Position numbers and translations under genes: made by a program. Positions 22,086 through 33,217 of a DNA stretch of 64,000 nucleotides are shown here, one piece after another. Numbering within the stretch: the first letter of the stretch is position 1; every line of letters begins with the position of its first letter. The stretch spans positions 69,879,176-69,943,175 of the forward strand of contig CM043969.1 of the NCBI GenBank assembly GCA_014529385.2. Reading direction: 5' to 3'. Source of the DNA: Adiantum capillus-veneris (taxonomy: Eukaryota > Streptophyta > Polypodiopsida > Polypodiales > Pteridaceae). The notes beneath the pieces were generated by a model. It was not told where the DNA came from. It worked only from the letters and a program-made list of their open reading frames with translations, and searched no databases.

Positions 22086-22799
22086 GTAAATAGTGCCAAT
22101 AGCTGAAAAGTGGTTGGGGATGGGACGCAATAGACAAATAGTAATATTTTGATAGCCACATCACAAACATTATATTGTTTGTGGGGTAATCAAATGCAAC
22201 ATATAAATGTGCAAGCACATGACTAGAACACAAAAACCTACACATAGTATACACTTTCTTACTTATTATCGGAAATGGAAATTCTACATTATAGGTAATG
22301 TCTACATAGCAAAGTTCTCAATTTGATAGAATCAAGAACATCCAAAGAATACTCTAATGCACAAAAAAACTAAATGAGGAAATTTAAATTTTCTTTCATG
22401 ATGTGTTTTCGCTATAGGACTAGGCCAATAATCAAGTCTAATGACAAAGAGTTTTCATTTTTCAATAGGAGATGCTCAATTACCCAAGTGCATGTGGCCC
22501 TTGTTCTCTTCACTAGCTGTGGCCTAACAAATGGCCAATTGGGGATTTATCTCTTACATGGACTGTATTTGTGTCAAATCTATTGCTTTTAATGTCTCCT
22601 AGGACCTCGAATCTTTAACTTCATTTGTCTCAATCGATACCTCCTTTTGCAGTTCAGGTTCCTCTACTACATTCTACCTCGCTCATTGCTTCTCTTCATT
22701 GTTTTCGTCTACACCTGCAATGTTTAGTTCCTACACCATCTTCTCTAGTCCTTTAGCCCTGGTTAAATCCACAATCTTAATTGCAAAGTCAATTACATC

Positions 22800-22973
22800 T
22801 CTACTCATTGTTGTAGGTCTTAAACTGGATGTATTTGGAGCCAGTGGAACCATGATCCTCACCCTCAATATCTTCATCTTCTCTAACTTGATGTTGCCTT
22901 TCACTTGGGTCCCCCTCCACCTTCCCAAATGAGAATATTTGGCTCCTCCCAAATGAGTTGGATGTCACATGTG
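22800..22973 (-). pseudogene. Candidate upstream exon of the FCP1-like gene
   Basis: A strong acceptor-like tract (CTTTTTTTGCAG on the minus strand, 22974-22988) precedes an open stretch encoding SNSFGRSQIFSFGKVEGDPS and then an acidic REDEDIEGEDHGS segment. It lies upstream of the phosphatase-like blocks on the same strand, where a disordered N-terminal region would be. A TAG follows near 22800. The link to the phosphatase is inference; 22086-22799 between them shows no clear gene. Confidence 0.3.
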
Positions 22974-23019
22974 CTGCAAAAAAAGTTAAGCATGTCATAT
23001 AGATTGCTAGCCTAAGTAG

Positions 23020-23675
23020 CATGACAACATTGTGAACTAGCACGATACTATGTGATTGCTAGCATATAGGGACTATTAAGTAAGACCATTAGTTGAACTA
23101 GAATATGGAAATGATAACTACCATGGTGGCACTATTAGTTAGCATAGTGCTAGTACTAACAAGCTTAGGAGCGAATGTTATCTAGCATGGTGACATTGTC
23201 ATCTGGCATGCTTTCTAAGAAGCATAGTGACAATCCTAACTATGCAATGCTAACTAGCATATGAAACTGGTTGCTATCTTGGAGGACTTGATATCTAGCA
23301 TAAGAAACATATGGAACTGCTAACTAGCATATGACACTACTAACTAACATGGTGGCACCTATATCTAGCATAAGCATATGACATTGCTGACTAGCATGGT
23401 GGCATTGATGTCTAGCATAAGAATCATACTACATTGCTAACCATCATGGTGACATTGTTATTTAGCATCATACCTATGTGGGATATCATGATAACACTAC
23501 TAACTATCATGGTGGCATTGATATCTAGCATTGTACCTATGCTAGATATTATGGTGACAACACTAAGGTATGCTATTGTAATTTCTACTATACGGGCTAG
23601 TGCTAGCTAGCATAGTGGCCCTATTGTGTAGCATATTTATTGTGGTATGTAGCATATATGTGTGAAGCATATAGG
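23020..23675. repeat. Degenerate CTAGCAT minisatellite
   Basis: Repeats of phrases such as TGCTAACTAGCATGGTGGCATTGATATCTAGCATA, in units of about 55-65 bp with much variation, cover this stretch. It would lie in an intron if the candidate exons on either side belong to one gene. Confidence 0.7.
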
Positions 23676-23999
23676 TTAAAACAACGTGAAACTAGCATAT
23701 TGTAAATATCTTACCATCTCCACATACCAAACTCGACTTAAGACTTATGTGTTGTTTTGTTATTCAATGATTTCTCATGGATGTAGAAGACTCCTTTATA
23801 GGTGGCTCCTCCAAAATATTTTTATACATTGCAAGTCTATAATGGCCATGTGTCAAGCAAGTATTCACCAAGATCTTGTCCCAAGGAGCATGGCATTGAT
23901 GGTTATGGCACTTGTATGAGTTTGAATACCATGCACAATAACATTAACATAAACATGCATTAATGACCAACACTCTTTTGCATTTGAAAGTAAAACAAA

Positions 24000-24200
24000 C
24001 TAACCTTTGCTGAGATTTCCAGTAATTGGCTGCTCATTTTTTTTAGCAGTGGTTGTAGTAGCAAACTGAGTGTCCATAGGAGAAGCCTTTCGATTGCACT
24101 GGCGGTCATGCATTTTCATTTCGCTTAAAAGCAGAAGAATCAACGTGTGACTTCCTACAAAGGCATGGAAGTGGACAATGTGCACTATCTGCGAGTGTAG
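24000..24200 (-). other. Candidate exon with splice-like borders
   Basis: On the minus strand an acceptor-like CTACACTCGCAG (about 24189-24200) precedes an open stretch of about 60 codons, and a donor-like AAAG|GTTAG follows at about 24000. The coded segment is Ser/Thr/Lys-rich (ATTTTAKKNEQPITGNLSK). No family is recognised. It may be an upstream exon of the FCP1-like gene. The 24210-24654 stretch beside it shows nothing. Confidence 0.25.
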
Positions 24201-24654
24201 ATCATGCAAAAGGACACGATATGAAGGTCTGCTTCAACCGAACAACACCGGCTGAGCTACACCAATGCAGCACACTTCTCCCGGGCCTGAAACAGTTTAC
24301 GTGCGTTACTTAAGCAAATTACAGAACTATGTGGACCTTTCCTATTTGTGTTTGTAAATGCCGTGCGTTTGCAATTGCCCCTCCCTCATCCCCCGACTCC
24401 GCCTTTTAATTTACAAACCCAAGAACATGCACTCACCATACGGATCTTCACTCGATTCTCTCTACGAATGAATAAAACCTAGCCATATGTACCTTCCCAC
24501 TTGCACTAGTGAAATAATTTTATGACTCGAATGCTCAAAAATTGGGCTCACACACGCAAAAGGCTTTGATTTAAGGGATCCTCACACACTTGAAAGTAGA
24601 ATATACCTAAAGATTTGGAGCCAAAATTTTACCTAAATAGGGGAAAAAAGTGTA

Positions 24655-25330
24655 TCACCTAATCATGCTTTCACCCATGGTTCTTGAGACAATGTAAGAA
24701 TTATTTTTGGTCTCGTCATGTTTAATTTGCATAATAAGAAAGTGACTAACTTCTCCCAAATCCTTCATAGAAAAGTCTTGACTCAACATCTGCTTCAAAT
24801 TGGCAATTTTGCAAGTGGGTTTCTGAACAATAAGAATGCCATCAACATACAAAATGAGAATAAGCAATGAACCATCGTTGAGTTTTCTTGTGTATTAGCA
24901 ACCAACCTCTTGAACTCTCTTATAAGCATGAGATTGCATGAATGTAACGAAATTTGAAACCATTTCTTGGATCCTCGCTTCAAGCCGTAAAGATCCTTCT
25001 TCAATTTACATACCAAGTGCTCCCTATATTTAACTGCAAACCCGTTAGGTTACTTCATATATACGTAATCATGGAGATCTGAGTGAAGAAAAACCTTCTT
25101 GACATCCATTTGGAATAATTGCAAATGCTTAATAGCAACTAATCCCAGCACAATACACAAGGTAGTCATTTTAACCATAGGGAAAAAGATCATATGAAAA
25201 GCAGTGCCTTTGTGTTATTCAAATCCCTTAACAACTAATCTAGCCTTGTATCAAGGCATAACATCTCCGGATGTACTCTTCAGCTTGTAAACCCTAAACC
25301 ACACATCAATATCTATAGGTGTAGGTGCAT
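24655..25330 (-). pseudogene. Ty1/copia reverse transcriptase relic
   Basis: Minus-strand blocks in order: ARLVVKGFE near 25240, LGLVAIKHLQLFQMDVKKVFLHSDL (25080-25165), KKDLYGLKRGSKKWFQ (24960-25005), and LILILYVDGILIVQK (24815-24860). These are the standard copia RT motifs, but the active-site YVDD reads YVDG and stops and shifts separate the blocks. No LTR is visible near it. The 25331-25663 stretch to its right has no gene. Confidence 0.8.
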
Positions 25331-25663
25331 AAGGTTGCAAAAAGCACATTGAGTGATATTTGTGCTCGCAAGGCAGCACCACCAGCATGAAAGCTTCATT
25401 GACATTGAATATGTACCCACACTTGACACACTTTGTAGATATAGTATGGTCATCCAGAGTGGAGGAAAGAAGAGTAGGTTGAGGTGCCTACATCATGTGC
25501 ATTCAAGAGGTTATTAATAATACCTCAATATACATACTACATTTACATTATGGGCCTATTTTAAAAAAATTCACCCCCTCTAATGTATAAATAGAAGTAT
25601 ACATTTTGGATAATTATTAATCCTCTTCGGTTAACTCATGTGATATGTGTTACCATATACATG

Positions 25664-25873
25664 TGTTAGTGATGTTTGTGAGCACACTAGGACCGCCGGG
25701 GCATTTGTTCCCTCTTTAGGAGACTTTTTCCCCCGTGCATTGTATATATGTCCATCACTCTAGGGCTATCTATCTTTCCATTGCACATTAAGTAATACAC
25801 TCTCTATTGTGTGCCTCGAGCTTCCTTCGTCTTCTCCAAGCTGTGTGCATTTCCTTGTAACCAAATTCTAACA
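25664..25873 (+). mobile_element. 5' LTR of copia element D (210 bp)
   Basis: It has perfect 6-bp inverted ends (TGTTAG...CTAACA), a TATATA box at 25743-25748, and is followed two bases on by an initiator-Met primer site. These three facts fix both boundaries. The 3' partner is missing because the element is truncated at about 28848. Confidence 0.88.
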
Positions 25874-25875
25874 AC

Positions 25876-25887
25876 TGGTATCAGAGC
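25876..25887 (+). promoter_or_regulatory. tRNA-iMet primer binding site of copia D
   Basis: TGGTATCAGAGC is the canonical 12-nt complement of the initiator tRNA-Met 3' end, placed 2 nt after the LTR. Confidence 0.95.
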
Positions 25888-26235
25888 AAGTTGCATCCTC
25901 CCTGGCTTAGTCACTAGTAGATCCAGCACACGCCCACTCACTTTCTTCGATTTTCGTGAGCTTTAGTGAGCGTTCGCAGGTCGACAAAAATTTTTGGACG
26001 GCTCGTAGGGCTCAGCTTGCTCATATTTTTTATTCGGGCTAATTTTGACCTCTGTTTCCACTATGGCTAGGTCTGCACAAGCAATTTTGTCATTTTGTGC
26101 AAAATTTCTGTCAATGTCAATTATAGCATAACAGGTTCATACAGTCTACTGCGGGTTGTGCTATATAGCATGTGTTGGTCCCACTCAATTTCTCCTCATT
26201 TTGGGTAGTCTTCACAATAGGTGCATGCATTTTCC

Positions 26236-27230
26236 ATGGCTGACAACAACACAAATGTGTTCAAGATGTTTGCTATGCTGAGGACAGATTGGATGGGGAC
26301 AATTACCCTATGTGGGTTTACATGATGCAACATGTACTTGTATCAAAGGGAGTTGGGAACATTGTGCAGGGCATTGATGTACGTCTTGGTACTATGGATG
26401 CAATGAGATGTTGAGGATACTCCAGGTTTTGCTGCTAGGGTTGCTATTGTCAAATCTATTTTGCCTACGGCAGAACAAGCTCGTTGGGATGTAAAGGATG
26501 CGGAGGCTCATGCATTGATTGCATTGCCCGTGAAGTGCACCATTACTCCTCACATTCATTCAGCAAAATCTGCAAAACAGGCTTGGGATAATCTAGTTGG
26601 TCTTTATGCAAGTCGCAATGAGGCTAAAATTGCATTGATGCGTAAAGAGCTCGAATCAAAAATTATGCATGAGGAAGATGATATGGACACTTTCCTTGCT
26701 GGTATCAAGGATATCAATGAGCAACTTATTTCTGCAGGTGAAGTCATTTCAAACAGTTCCCTTGTGCAGACTGTTCTTGATGCCGTGCCAGATTCTTACC
26801 AGAATTTTGCGAGTACTTGGAGACTTATGACCCAAGGAGATCCTGAATTTCTCATTTTTGATGCATTATGCACATCTTCTCAAAGAAAGGGTGGTAACAG
26901 CAATGCAACCACTTCTGATGGTTCTTCTCTGCGAGTGGAAAATCACATGATGCTTTTGCTGGCAGCAATTTGTCTAGAAATTTTGGTGATAAGGGCAAAA
27001 AGAAGATGCGCTACCATTATTGTAAAGCTAATGATCACTTGATCAAGCAGTGTCCTAAGTTGAAGGCCAAAGAGGCTAAGAAGAAACAGGCTGGTTCCAC
27101 TGCAAATGTTGAATCCACTACAAATGCATCTATTGTTGAGTCTTCTATGAAAGGAGACTGTGATGCTGATGTTTATGCAAAATGGGCTTTTAGTACAAAG
27201 TGTACCTATAACCTGTTGTCCATGATGCAG
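26236..27230 (+). pseudogene. Gag of copia element D
   Basis: From ATG 26236 (MADNNTNVFKMF) the frame shifts near 26285 into LDGDNYPMWVYMMQHVL, the usual gag N-terminal pattern. It continues at 26461 with a 190-codon UBN2-type gag core (AKSAKQAWDNLVGLYASRNE). The zinc knuckle (about 27009-27055) reads YHYCKANDHLIKQCP, so its first Cys is Tyr, one transition away. Stops and shifts show the copy is dead. Confidence 0.85.
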
Positions 27231-28190
27231 GCATGTCAGTTGCTACAGATTCACATATATGGTATTTTAATAGTGGTGCTACAAAGCACATTACCTCACA
27301 TCTTGATTTTTCCACCTCTCTTGAGTCTGTCCCTTATGGGAATTCAGTCACTCGTGCCAACAATGCCTCTTATCCAATTCAGGGAATTGGAAAGATTGTG
27401 CTTATTGCTACAAATTGCAATTCTTTTAAATTTCTTGATGCACTTTATGTACCTGGGATCAAGAAGAATATTTTGTCTATATTTGCACTTGCTAGACTTG
27501 GACTTGTAGTCAAGTTTGTGGATGACAGATGTCCAGTACATGATCTCAGTCTTGGTGATGAAATTGTTGCATCTAGCATATTATATCGTGGGATGTATAA
27601 GCTCACTTTGTATGACAAGTGTGAGCAGAATGCAGTTGTGGATTCTAAGGCTATTTCAGATGCAAAACTTTGGCATGCATGTTTTGCGCATCTGAATTTT
27701 GCCAGTTTGCTACGTTTGCAAAAATCTGATATGGTTTCTTCTTTTTCCGCCTCTTGAAGCACATGTCAAACATGTTTGTAAAGCCTATATTTTGGCTAAG
27801 ATGCAGTGTTCTAAGTTTCCAAAGGATGGTTCAATTAGGGCCACATGCAGGTTGCAGCTTGTGCATGGTGATGTTTGTGGGCCCATGCAAACTCTGTCCT
27901 TGGGAAATTACCTTTACTTTGTGACTTTCATTGATTATTACTCTAGGCTTGCATGGGTATTTTCGTTTAAAGCGAAGTCTGAAGTTTTTATGTGCTTCAA
28001 ATAATTTTTGGCTATGGCTGAAAATGTCTGGAAATGTACTATGGACACCCTCCATTCCGATCAAGGGGAGGAGTATGTGTTATGAATTTAATGCATTTAT
28101 GGCTAGTCATGGGATAAAACACCAATGTACAGTTCCGTATACGCCTCAGCAAAATGGTGTTGCTAAGAGGAAAAAACATGTCTCTTACGA
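27231..28190 (+). pseudogene. Protease and integrase of copia element D
   Basis: Protease core WYFNSGATKHITS (27257-27300) has Asn in place of the catalytic Asp. The GAG-pre-integrase block LWHACFAHLNFASLLRLQ follows (27667-27725). Integrase pieces are near 27790-28000 (HGDVCGPMQTLSLGNYLYFV) and 28050-28180 (YTPQQNGVAKRK), in three frames. Integrase inserts the cDNA in active relatives; here it is broken. Confidence 0.85.
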
Positions 28191-28848
28191 AAATGGCACG
28201 ATGTATGGTCAAGAGTCAAGCTTTGTTTCTTATGTAGATGAGTTGTTGATCACTGAACCAAATGAGAGGAATATTGCTGAATTTAAGGCTGATTTGAATG
28301 CTTCTTTCAACATGAAAGATTTGGGGCTGTTGCATCATTCCTTGGGTATACAATTTAAACAGTGTGATGGTGGTATTGCCTTGTGTTAAAAAAGTTACAT
28401 AGAAACATTGCTATGTAAGCTTGGACTTGAGGATTGCAAACATGTTGTCACTCCCATGGAAATACGTTTGAAATTGAGTCTTCATGATGTTGGTGATCCT
28501 GTAAGTGTCACTCTTTACCAAACTGTTATTGGATGCCTCATTTATGTATGCAACACGAGGTCGGATATTCAACTTTCAATCTAACAAGTCAGCAGATTTA
28601 TACATAGCCTAGGGTCTAAGCATTGGCAGGCAGTCAAGAGGATTTTTCACTACTTGAGTGGCACTTTGTATCTTGGTTTGTTTTATCCCAAGGGCGGATC
28701 ATTGGCGCCACATTTACATGCTTTTTTGGACTCAGATTGGGCTAGTTGTTAGGACACGCGAGTTTCCACAAGTGGTTTTTGTTTCATGCTTGGCAGTTCA
28801 TGTATTTCATGGTTGAGCACGAAGCAACCTACGTGGCCACTTCAGTTG
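28191..28848 (+). pseudogene. C-terminal RT and RNase H of copia D, internally deleted and truncated
   Basis: Right after the integrase motif GVAKRK the sequence jumps to the end of RT (SYVDELLITEPNERNIAEF, where the second catalytic Asp reads Glu, YVDE). The C-terminal integrase and most of RT are deleted. RT end and RNase H follow (GCLIYVCNTRSDIQ, HWQAVKRIFHYL, HAFLDSDWASC). The text stops at SWLSTKQPT (about 28830-28848), where unrelated sequence begins, so RNase H end and 3' LTR are missing. Confidence 0.85.
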
Positions 28849-29800
28849 TGAGTCCAATTTGATTCAAATCAATTTTTGGACATACATAGATGCATAAAAA
28901 CATGTAAAGATCAAAATCATAAAGTACAAGCAAAAATTTACAACAAAATAAATAATCGCGATTATTTACAGCTGATGAATTTTTTCAACTTTTTGCAATT
29001 TTGGCATCATAGGCTTGAAATATAAATCAATTAGATACTCTGAGTGAAGTGTAAGCTCATTTGAGTGCATAGTGTGAGAATGGTGCCAGATTTAGGCTTT
29101 TCGTCTCTGAAACAGTAGATATAAAGGAATTTTGAGATTTTTTGAGCTCCAAATTTGTTCAAATTTGGTCAGAGGGCTTAAAACATCATGTGCTTTGGTG
29201 CCATGAAGGCAAAGTTGCAATTTCCCCCCATCTTGGCCAAAAAGTAAATAATTGCGATTATAAATTTTTTCATCAAAATGGACATTTTTAAAAGCAACTT
29301 GGTTCTAGGCATGATGTAGACTCTGTGTATGTGATATAAAGTGATTTGGATCAAAAAATGTGACTGATAACTCAGAAATTGGTTTGAAAGGACTTCTTTG
29401 CGTTTTTTGACAATTTTCCAAGTTATCATTGATCATTTTGACTCATACTTGAAAAGTGGCATGTAATAGGTGTGCACAAGTGATAGGTGAGGTGATCGTA
29501 TCATTTTCAAGCCAAAAATTTTGCAAAAGTAAATAATCACGATTATTGACAATAGTCAACTTTCTTTTGCAAAACTTGAAATTTTTGACCTAAACATATT
29601 CTATACACCTAAAACAAGTCCTAAATTGAATTTGGTAAAGTTTCGTCTTGCCGGCATCACTTCGTGCTTTGTCAACTCTGAAATAATCGATTTTTGTGAC
29701 TACATGCCCCGTGGAGTTGGTTAGTCACTTTTGAGGCTATGGACTTGTCCGCTACATAGTCCTGAAGCAACTCATCCATTTTTGGCCCATTTGGAGTCAA
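28849..29800 (-). repeat. Orphan palindrome array related to the family C leader
   Basis: Three copies of the same palindrome occur at 28949-28968 (perfect core), 29244-29264 and 29529-29550, about 290 bp apart, with family C leader phrases around them (GCTGATGAATTTTTTCAAC after the first). No family C gag, primer site or LTR is attached. It is probably a diverged leader of another copy, in the same orientation as C1 and C2. Confidence 0.7.
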
Positions 29801-30955
29801 TTTGACTTTGCTTGTCAAATTTGGCGCTTTGTAGCCTTCGAGCGGTTTTCTGCTTTTCGAGGGCTTCCCTTGATTGATTTTATGAAACCAACCATATACA
29901 TTGTGTATGGATCCGAGTCTATAAGCTGTTTGTGGAGCCAGAATCCAATTGTGGCATTTGTCAAAAACCTAGCTTTTCTACTTGGGATCCCCCTAGACCC
30001 CTGCCGAATGGTCAGCTGGTGATATAGAAGTGTTCTATTATGTTGGGGCATGCCGCCGTTCAAGTCTTGTTTGACTTGGATGAGCTGACAGACCGCTATG
30101 GTCAATTTTTGGTCGTAGGTCTCCGTGTACTGCTCAAATTCTAGGGTTTTATCCTGGCGTTTAGACTAGCTATCGACCATACAGAATGGATCATTGATAA
30201 GTATTGAACTTACCCCTCATGTCTCGTGTGAGACGGCGTTGTAAATAGGCGATCGTGGACTCCAAAAAATGCGCGCGAAGAAGGTCCGAAGCTCTCTCTC
30301 CAAAGGCGACAAGTGGAAATGAGGTGATTTTAGACTACCCTGGATATCTATACTCGGACTTCCCGAACCATTTTTCCCAAATTCCCTTGTTAGTCCTACT
30401 AGGCCGTGAAATCTATGTTAGACTCAAAAATTTCTGCAATCGAAATCCTGTAGCTCATTTTGCAAGAATTTTACAAAAGTAGGCATGGTCGCCTAATTTA
30501 GGCTTCCCGCTTCCATCTGCCGATTTGATTGAAATTTTTTGAGTCTGTTTGCCTTGTCTTTCTGATCATCAGTGTATCTTCAGTTTTTCCATCTGAGCTC
30601 ATTTGCTATTTGTTATTAATTTTTGACCTGTTTATTAAAAAAATCAAAGAAAATAACAAGATGCGCTAAAAAAGCAAAGTGAAAATCCAATAATTAAGAA
30701 AATCAATTGAAAACACAGCTTTATTGTTTTTTGTTGGATTTCTCCATTTTTAAGTCCGAATATCAAGAAAAATTATGAAAAATAACAAAAAAAAACTACT
30801 TTTTGATCATTTTTTGATAGTATATACACTATTTACACTCATCGGGGAGATATGATCAGTTGAATCTCCCCTGTTGATGATTTATAAGAGCATTATTAGG
30901 TAAGTTTTAAAAAAATCACCCTCTTCAAACATTGCCCTTAATTATTTAGTTCCCT
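29801..30955. other. Stretch without recognisable gene
   Basis: Open frames are short and have no family motifs. The right part (30600-30950) is AT-rich. I see no LTR ends or primer site that would explain the orphan array on the left. Confidence 0.4.
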
Positions 30956-32040
30956 TTAGTTCCCTTCCACCCCTCCTAGAATGGCGTACTCTGGGATGAA
31001 TGTGTGCATGGGTTGAGCAATCATGTCTATGCTAGCTTTGATTGGCTCTACCATGCTTTGAAGAAGAATGCAATTAAAACCACTATGTTGTGCAAGAGTT
31101 GGGTCTTGAGTAATTAACTCAAGGGTTTCTGATGTTGAGGTTTTTTTATGCTGTCTTCCAAAGAGAAAATCTTGTAGCTTGTGTGCTCTTTGCTTGATTG
31201 TACCGTCAGGATGCTTTGGCATGCTAATTTCCTGTGTTGTCGGTATTAATAATGATTGTTATCAAGCTTTTACCCGCCATTGATATCTTGCTTTGTCTTT
31301 GTCAGAATGGTGTGGTGGAGTTTTCTAAGACTTAATTCTTCATTGCTTGATCGATTTTAGAGTTTGCGAAGAAGATAAATATTCCTTTTTCTCCCAAATC
31401 CATTTCATGGTAGGTTCCTTTCTCGGAGATTCTCTTCTTTGTGTTTTGAACCTTTGAACCGTCTTTGGTACTGTCGATGATGTTTTGGGTACCCAAATTT
31501 CATTCGACTTGTCCTTAAGCTGTGCTTTTGGTACCCAAATTTTCCTGACTCCTTACATGCTACTTGTAGTATTTGCCTGTTGAGATAGGATGGAGAAGAT
31601 TGATTGCTTCATGGTTTGCTCTACTAGTAACCTACTTTCCATTCCTCTTTGCTTGATGCAATTGGAACTATGAGTTGTCCACCTTTAGGTAATAGCTTGA
31701 GCTGATTGGTATCCCAATCTGGTACTTCCTTGTAAGTCCGCATCCATGGGATTCCAAGAATCATTGTTTCATTCATGTGTTCATCTGATAAGCATACAAA
31801 CTGATGAGGACATGAACATCCATGTACTATCACATTTAAGTTGACTATTCCCAATGTTGGTGTTGGGTTCTTGTGGCATCCTTTAATAGTCACTATTCCT
31901 GCTGCCAAAGACTGACTTGTTGCTTTCTTGTACGTGGAATAACTGATTGCATTTACTCGATCTCCTGTATCGACCAATGCATTTGTGCTATGATTGTTCA
32001 GCTCTACTTTGATGTGAAGGTCCATTCCATCTAACAATTC
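30956..32040 (-). pseudogene. Stray gypsy-type protease fragment (G)
   Basis: On the minus strand a 137-codon frame (31624-32037) holds a retropepsin core ALVDTGDRVNAISYSTYKKA and the later ILGIPWMRTYKEVPDWD block. Downstream are broken segments with a repeated WVPK motif (31440-31560), then an 88-codon frame at 30956-31222 with no recognised domain. The protease is fused directly behind the truncated C2 integrase, which is the wrong order for one gypsy element. It is therefore part of a different element joined here by recombination or insertion. Confidence 0.6.
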
Positions 32041-33217
32041 ATCATCTGTTTAAACTGCACCTTGGTCAAATAGTCCGTAGCTACAATGATATATTGAGCT
32101 TGGGTTCTATAAGCAGGTGGTTGTATTGGACCAACAAAGTTTATACCCCATTTTGCAAAAGCTCTAGCCCCCATCATTGGTCTTAAGGGCATGTTATCTA
32201 CACGGGTTGTCATTTTTGCTCGTTGACATGCATCACACCTTAGAACATATTCTTTGGCATCCTCAAAAAGTGTTGGCCACCATATGCCTACCATTAAGAT
32301 TTCTCTTGCGGTGGTCTCACTAGAAAAGTGATCTCTAGCTAATCCAGCATGTGCTTGTTCTATAATAGGAATGTATTCGTTTTTATTTGCACAAAGAAGC
32401 AAGTGTTGATCCTTACCTCGCTGATACAATTGGTTTCCAATAAGAGCATAGTCTATTGATTCTATTTCAATTTCTCTTTGACAGTGTTTCCTCATATCCT
32501 CAAGAAATGTTTGGTTTGATAAGTAAGTAACTGGATAGTTACTCCACTTAGGAACATGCGACATTTGGAACAATGTTACATGAAGTATGGGTGTTTGTTT
32601 TTTACATTGAGGATAATTTTTTACAAAAGAATAACCATCACTCCTCATAGCTGGCCAAAATACTCAAAGTCTCAAAATCCATTGCATAGTTTGGTCTTCC
32701 GCAAAGTGAAGTCCTTCTATGGTAATATGTGCTTGACTTAGGTATTGGGTTTTCTCCTCTGGATTAATACATAAAAGCAATATTCCATCTCAATTTCTTT
32801 TGTATAGCCTACCAGCTACTAGTAATTGATACATAGCCGATTGCTCAATTAATCCACTTGTAATAGGAAGTGGTACTTGTGAATCCACTTGAGCTATGGT
32901 CATCAATGATACCATGATTTCCAACCATGGAGGTATCATTTAAGGAGAGAACACATATGCATCTGGTAGATCATTATCTACTCCTTTAGGTGGTTCTCCT
33001 AAAACAATCCTTGACAAATGATCTGCTCTTTGATGAGTACTGCCCTTTTTTACAACTACAGTGAAATCAAATTCCAGAAGAATGATGAACCATCTCAATA
33101 TTCTTCCTGTGTTGCATGGCTTGTTGACCAAGTACAATAAAGCTTAGTGGTCCACAAAGAACACAAATTTGCTTGCTAATAGGTAATGTCTATACTTTTT
33201 TATGGTATAGATCATTC
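32041..33217 (-). pseudogene. RNase H end and integrase of gypsy element C2, truncated
   Basis: RNase H end is at 32940-33137 (FDFTVVVKKGSTHQRADHLSR). The integrase frame (32648 down to about 32050) has the zinc region (AHAGLARDHFS...CDACQRAK) and the start of the catalytic core (FAKWGINFVGPI, then YIIVATDYLTK). It loses similarity at about 32050, before the third catalytic residue, where fragment G begins. In active copies integrase joins cDNA to the chromosome. Confidence 0.8.

Noticed and set aside
30255-30482. 75-codon plus-strand frame
   Set aside because: No motif and an isolated position in a stretch of decayed repeat.
31624-32037. Endogenous pararetrovirus (caulimovirid) considered for the protease fragment
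   Set aside because: No movement protein or viral RT motifs nearby, and it is joined to a gypsy integrase; a gypsy origin is simpler.
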